8,653 bases of DNA from Actinomycetota bacterium (GTDB taxonomy: Bacteria; Actinomycetota; Actinomycetes; Actinomycetales; Microbacteriaceae): NCBI GenBank assembly GCA_009703465.1, contig WLGC01000023.1, forward strand, positions 1-8,653, in the 5' to 3' direction. Position 1 is the stretch's first letter. Each line of letters begins with the position of its first letter. A program made the translations under genes and the position numbers. This document shows positions 5,621 to 8,653 of the stretch, in pieces. Under the pieces are notes generated by a model, which ran no database searches, was not told where the DNA came from, and saw only the letters and a program-made list of their open reading frames with translations.

Positions 5621-8600
5621 TATCTCAAAAGCCTCACCCTGAAGGGTTTCAAGTCCTTTGCTCAGCCCACAACATTTGCTTTTGAAAAAGGCGTAACCGC
5701 CGTCGTTGGCCCTAACGGTTCTGGAAAATCCAACGTTGTCGATGCCCTTGCCTGGGTAATGGGCGAGCAGGGCGCGAAGAGTCTTCGCGGTGGAAAAATG
5801 GAAGACGTAATCTTTGCCGGAACTTCAACCAAAGGTCCACTTGGCCGTGCCGAAGTTGTTCTAACGATTGATAATTCAGATGGCGCTTTACCAATTGAAT
5901 ATGCCGAAGTAACAATTTCTAGAACGCTGTTCAGAAATGGTGGCAGCGAATACGCAATCAACGGTGAACCAGTTCGCCTATTAGATGTTCAAGAACTTCT
6001 CAGCGATTCCGGCCTAGGTCGAGAAATGCACGTCATAGTTGGACAGGGCCAACTTGATTCTGTGCTCCGAGCAACTCCGGAGGAGCGCCGCGGATTCATT
6101 GAAGAAGCAGCAGGAATTCTGAAACACCGCCGTCGCAAAGAAAAAACCGAGCGAAAGCTTGAAGCGATGCAGGCAAACCTGACCCGCTTGAATGATTTAG
6201 CTGGCGAAGTTCGCAGACAGCTCAGGCCTTTGAGTCAGCAGGCCGAAGTTGCTCGCGAGGCGCAGGGAATCGCATCCGTAGTTAGAGATGCCAAATCCCG
6301 CTTAATGGCTGCCGATGTTTTTGATTTACATCGAGGTCTTGAAGAAACCGCTAAGAGTGAAGCCGATAGAAGAGCAGAGCGGAATTTACTTCAAACCCTG
6401 CTAGCTGAAAATACAGCAAGACTTGGTCAATTAGAGGCCGCTCAAGTTTCAAGCGAACTAGATCAAGCTAGAAATCTTTCTTACCAATTTGATTCTCTTG
6501 CTGAAAGACTTCGCTCACTGCTATCGATAGCAAACCAACGAGTAGCTTTACTAAGCCAGCAGGCAGAAGTAGCCGGTGCTCAGCTTGACCCGGCTGCTAT
6601 TGACGCCGAAGCAACTCAAGCGGCAACTCTCGCAACCGAGCTAAGCGCTTCAGTTGAAACGCTTAAGAATTCTCTAAACCAGGTTGAGCAGGCTAGAAGT
6701 GAGGCCCGCGATCTTCTAGAGAAGTTTGACAGTGAGTCTGCAGAGCAAAATGCATTAATTTCAAAGTTTGATCTTGAGAAAGTTCGGTTGGCAAATGAGG
6801 CTGCAGTTGCAGAATCAAAGCTAGTTAGCCAACGCGGAGAAGTTGTTAGAAATGAAGGCGCTCTTGGTGAGGCCCGCGATCGTCACTCTGCAAGAAAAGC
6901 CGAGTACGAGGCAGAGCTTCAAAAGAACGAACAACACGGAGGCACAGACAGCGCTCTTGAACTGAGTTACCAAGCTGCCCAGAAAGCGGTTTCTGAAGTT
7001 GCAATCACAATTGAGCGACTAAGAGAAAGTACTCACCAGGCAGAGCGCGAAAGAGATTCGCTGGCAGCCAAACGTTCAGCACTTAATCTAACTCTCGAGC
7101 AAAAAGATGGCGCCACCCAATTGGGTTCTGCTGGACTCAGCGGTATTCGTGGTTTGGTTGCCAGCCACATGCAAATTGACCAAGGATATGAAATTGCTAT
7201 TGCCGCAGCTCTTGGGCCACTAGCCGATGCCATGGTTGCTGATTCCCTAGAGGCTGGACTCAATGCGATTGAGCACCTAAAGCGAAACGATGGTGGTCGA
7301 GTCGATCTGATTGTGGCTGATGTAAATTCCACTGGAGGACTTGGTCAACTCCCAGCTATTGCTGGAACTAGATCGGCAACTGAGGTCGTTAGCGCACCAA
7401 CAGGCATTCTGTCCCTGCTTAAAAACTATGTGATTGTCGATGACATAAACGCCGCGCGAAAGCTCTATCAAGCAGATTCTGCAGCGCTCAAGCTCACTTT
7501 GATAACCATTGACGGTGACGTACTTACTGAGAACCTAATTCGCGGTGGGTCATCCTCGGCACCATCCAAAGTTGAATTGGTTGCCGAGCGAGATGCTGCC
7601 GATAAACGACTTACCCAAGTTATTGATCTGATTGAAAAATCTCAATCTGAACTTGCTCAGGCACGCTCAACTGAAGAAGCAGCCAAAGAATCAGAGAGAT
7701 TGGCTTTAGCAAAACTCAATGAGCAGGATGCAACGGCCGCTGCTAATGCTGAAAAACTTGGAAGACTAAGAGTTGCTCTAGAAGCTTCAGAGGCAGAGTT
7801 GGAGCGTCTGGCTCAGGTAGTTGAAAACTCAAAGATTGGCATCGACGAACTAGAGTCAGAGCTTGCTAGAGCCGTTGCAGCACACGATGCTTTTGCAGCC
7901 CAAGAACGCCCCGCCTTAGATCTAGCCAACCGTCAGAGCCTGGCCGACAACCTCGAGCAAGAGCGCCAGCGAGAGCTTGAGCTTCGAATTGATTTAGGTG
8001 CTGCTATTGAGCGAGTTCGAGTTGAGCAAGAGCGCGCTCAATCACTTCGTAATCAAGTATCTGAGGCGCAAAGCGCAATCGAAAAAGCTAAATCAGCCGC
8101 CGCCGCACAGCAACAACAGCTTGCCTCGGCTAAGAAGGTGCTGGGCGTGCTACCAGCATTTATGAACGCAGTGAGCGAAAGTGCTGCTCAAGCTAAATTC
8201 AAGTTGCATGAACTTGAGTCTGCTCGCCAAAATCAAAACACGGAGTTGGTCAAGCTTCGCGGTGAAACTGCAGAGATTCAGATGAAACTTGCCGGCCTGA
8301 CTCAAAGCGTTCATGACATGGAGCTAGCAAATCACGAAAAGCGTTTGACTTTGGCTAATCTTCTAACTCGCGCCCAAGAGGACCTAGGTCTTGAGCAGAG
8401 TGTCTTGCTTGAGGAGTACGGCCCGGAAGTTCCGATTCCAGACGAGGGCGCCGAGGGCGGTAGCAGGGTATTTATTCGCGAGGAACAGCAAAAGAGACTC
8501 AAGGACGCAGAGCGACTATTTGACAAGCTGGGCAAGGTAAACCCACTTGCTCTAGAAGAGTTTGCTGCACTTGAGCAAAGGCACAAGTTCTTAACCGAGC

Positions 8601-8653
8601 AGTTAACTGACCTAACTAACACCAGAAAAGACCTACTGCAGATTATTGATGAT
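5618..8653 (+). CDS. smc: Chromosome segregation protein SMC (C-terminal part outside window)
   Basis: An open frame of 1012 codons runs from TTG 5618 to the right edge without a stop; full-length bacterial SMC is about 1180 residues. SMC is the ATPase core of the SMC-ScpAB condensin that extrudes DNA loops and helps align and segregate sister chromosomes. The N-terminal ATPase lobe shows Walker A GPNGSGKS (31-38), the arginine finger R57 in KSLRGGK, and the Q-loop glutamine Q143 in VGQGQLD. A long Ala/Glu/Arg/Leu-rich coiled coil follows (about 165-500), then the hinge (about 506-650, from LSGIRGLVA to IRGGSSSAPS, the latter resembling actinobacterial SMC), then the returning coil. The last visible part, LGKVNPLALEEF, precedes the C-terminal lobe; the ABC signature and Walker B are off the edge. 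It follows a 123-base gap after mutM and may have its own transcript, though no convincing promoter is visible. Confidence 0.96.
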   Translation, partial: MYLKSLTLKGFKSFAQPTTFAFEKGVTAVVGPNGSGKSNVVDALAWVMGEQGAKSLRGGKMEDVIFAGTSTKGPLGRAEVVLTIDNSDGALPIEYAEVTISRTLFRNGGSEYAINGEPVRLLDVQELLSDSGLGREMHVIVGQGQLDSVLRATPEERRGFIEEAAGILKHRRRKEKTERKLEAMQANLTRLNDLAGEVRRQLRPLSQQAEVAREAQGIASVVRDAKSRLMAADVFDLHRGLEETAKSEADRRAERNLLQTLLAENTARLGQLEAAQVSSELDQARNLSYQFDSLAERLRSLLSIANQRVALLSQQAEVAGAQLDPAAIDAEATQAATLATELSASVETLKNSLNQVEQARSEARDLLEKFDSESAEQNALISKFDLEKVRLANEAAVAESKLVSQRGEVVRNEGALGEARDRHSARKAEYEAELQKNEQHGGTDSALELSYQAAQKAVSEVAITIERLRESTHQAERERDSLAAKRSALNLTLEQKDGATQLGSAGLSGIRGLVASHMQIDQGYEIAIAAALGPLADAMVADSLEAGLNAIEHLKRNDGGRVDLIVADVNSTGGLGQLPAIAGTRSATEVVSAPTGILSLLKNYVIVDDINAARKLYQADSAALKLTLITIDGDVLTENLIRGGSSSAPSKVELVAERDAADKRLTQVIDLIEKSQSELAQARSTEEAAKESERLALAKLNEQDATAAANAEKLGRLRVALEASEAELERLAQVVENSKIGIDELESELARAVAAHDAFAAQERPALDLANRQSLADNLEQERQRELELRIDLGAAIERVRVEQERAQSLRNQVSEAQSAIEKAKSAAAAQQQQLASAKKVLGVLPAFMNAVSESAAQAKFKLHELESARQNQNTELVKLRGETAEIQMKLAGLTQSVHDMELANHEKRLTLANLLTRAQEDLGLEQSVLLEEYGPEVPIPDEGAEGGSRVFIREEQQKRLKDAERLFDKLGKVNPLALEEFAALEQRHKFLTEQLTDLTNTRKDLLQIIDD

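Noticed and set aside
6701..6880. Repeated GAGGCCCGCGAT string in smc (about 6707 and 6871)
   Set aside because: It encodes the repeated E-A-R-D pattern of the coiled coil and looks like coding recurrence, not a mobile or regulatory repeat.
7033..8622. Minus-strand frames within smc (7033-7332, 7277-7471, 8332-8622)
   Set aside because: All are antisense to the continuous SMC hinge and coiled-coil reading frame and are serine-rich shadows of its codon pattern.

Overview
This is an ordinary chromosomal segment of core bacterial genes. The lineage is most likely an actinobacterium, probably a low-GC, streamlined member of the Microbacteriaceae (freshwater or marine Luna-type plankton). That placement is an inference from four things: the gene order DUF177-rpmF-rnc-mutM-smc; a cysteine-free bL32 with the typical C-terminal HRAK / DSAG / YKGRK pattern; an actinobacterial-style SMC hinge ending; and base composition around the high forties in percent G+C by eye, low for the phylum. 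Genes are packed with gaps of 3 to about 120 bases. I see no tRNA, rRNA, CRISPR, insertion sequence, prophage or attachment site.

Layout. The left edge carries the 5' part of rsmD on the minus strand; its 3' end is outside the window. It diverges across 51 bases from a plus-strand series that runs to the right edge: recG (390-2582), coaD (2605-3108), a DUF177/YceD gene (3112-3660), rpmF (3665-3868), rnc (3885-4562), mutM (4562-5494), then a 123-base gap and smc (5618 to the edge, lacking its last part). The genes from recG to mutM have such short spacing, including a TAATG overlap at rnc/mutM, that they are probably co-transcribed. The mutM-smc gap is the only sizeable non-coding stretch. It holds a small hairpin followed by a T-rich run, a perfect GC-rich inverted repeat and the smc ribosome-binding region.

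How the genes fit together. Two themes are interleaved. Ribosome and RNA biogenesis is represented by RsmD (16S rRNA methylation), the YceD-like protein (23S rRNA accumulation), bL32 and RNase III (rRNA precursor and dsRNA cleavage). Genome maintenance is represented by RecG (fork remodelling), MutM (oxidised-purine excision) and SMC (chromosome organisation). CoaD supplies coenzyme A biosynthesis.

I did not find a novel system. The points worth a second look are small: competing start sites before smc, the inverted repeat upstream of it, a likely recG promoter lying on the rsmD start codon, the inverted position of rsmD relative to coaD, and an extra glycine/lysine-rich loop in MutM.
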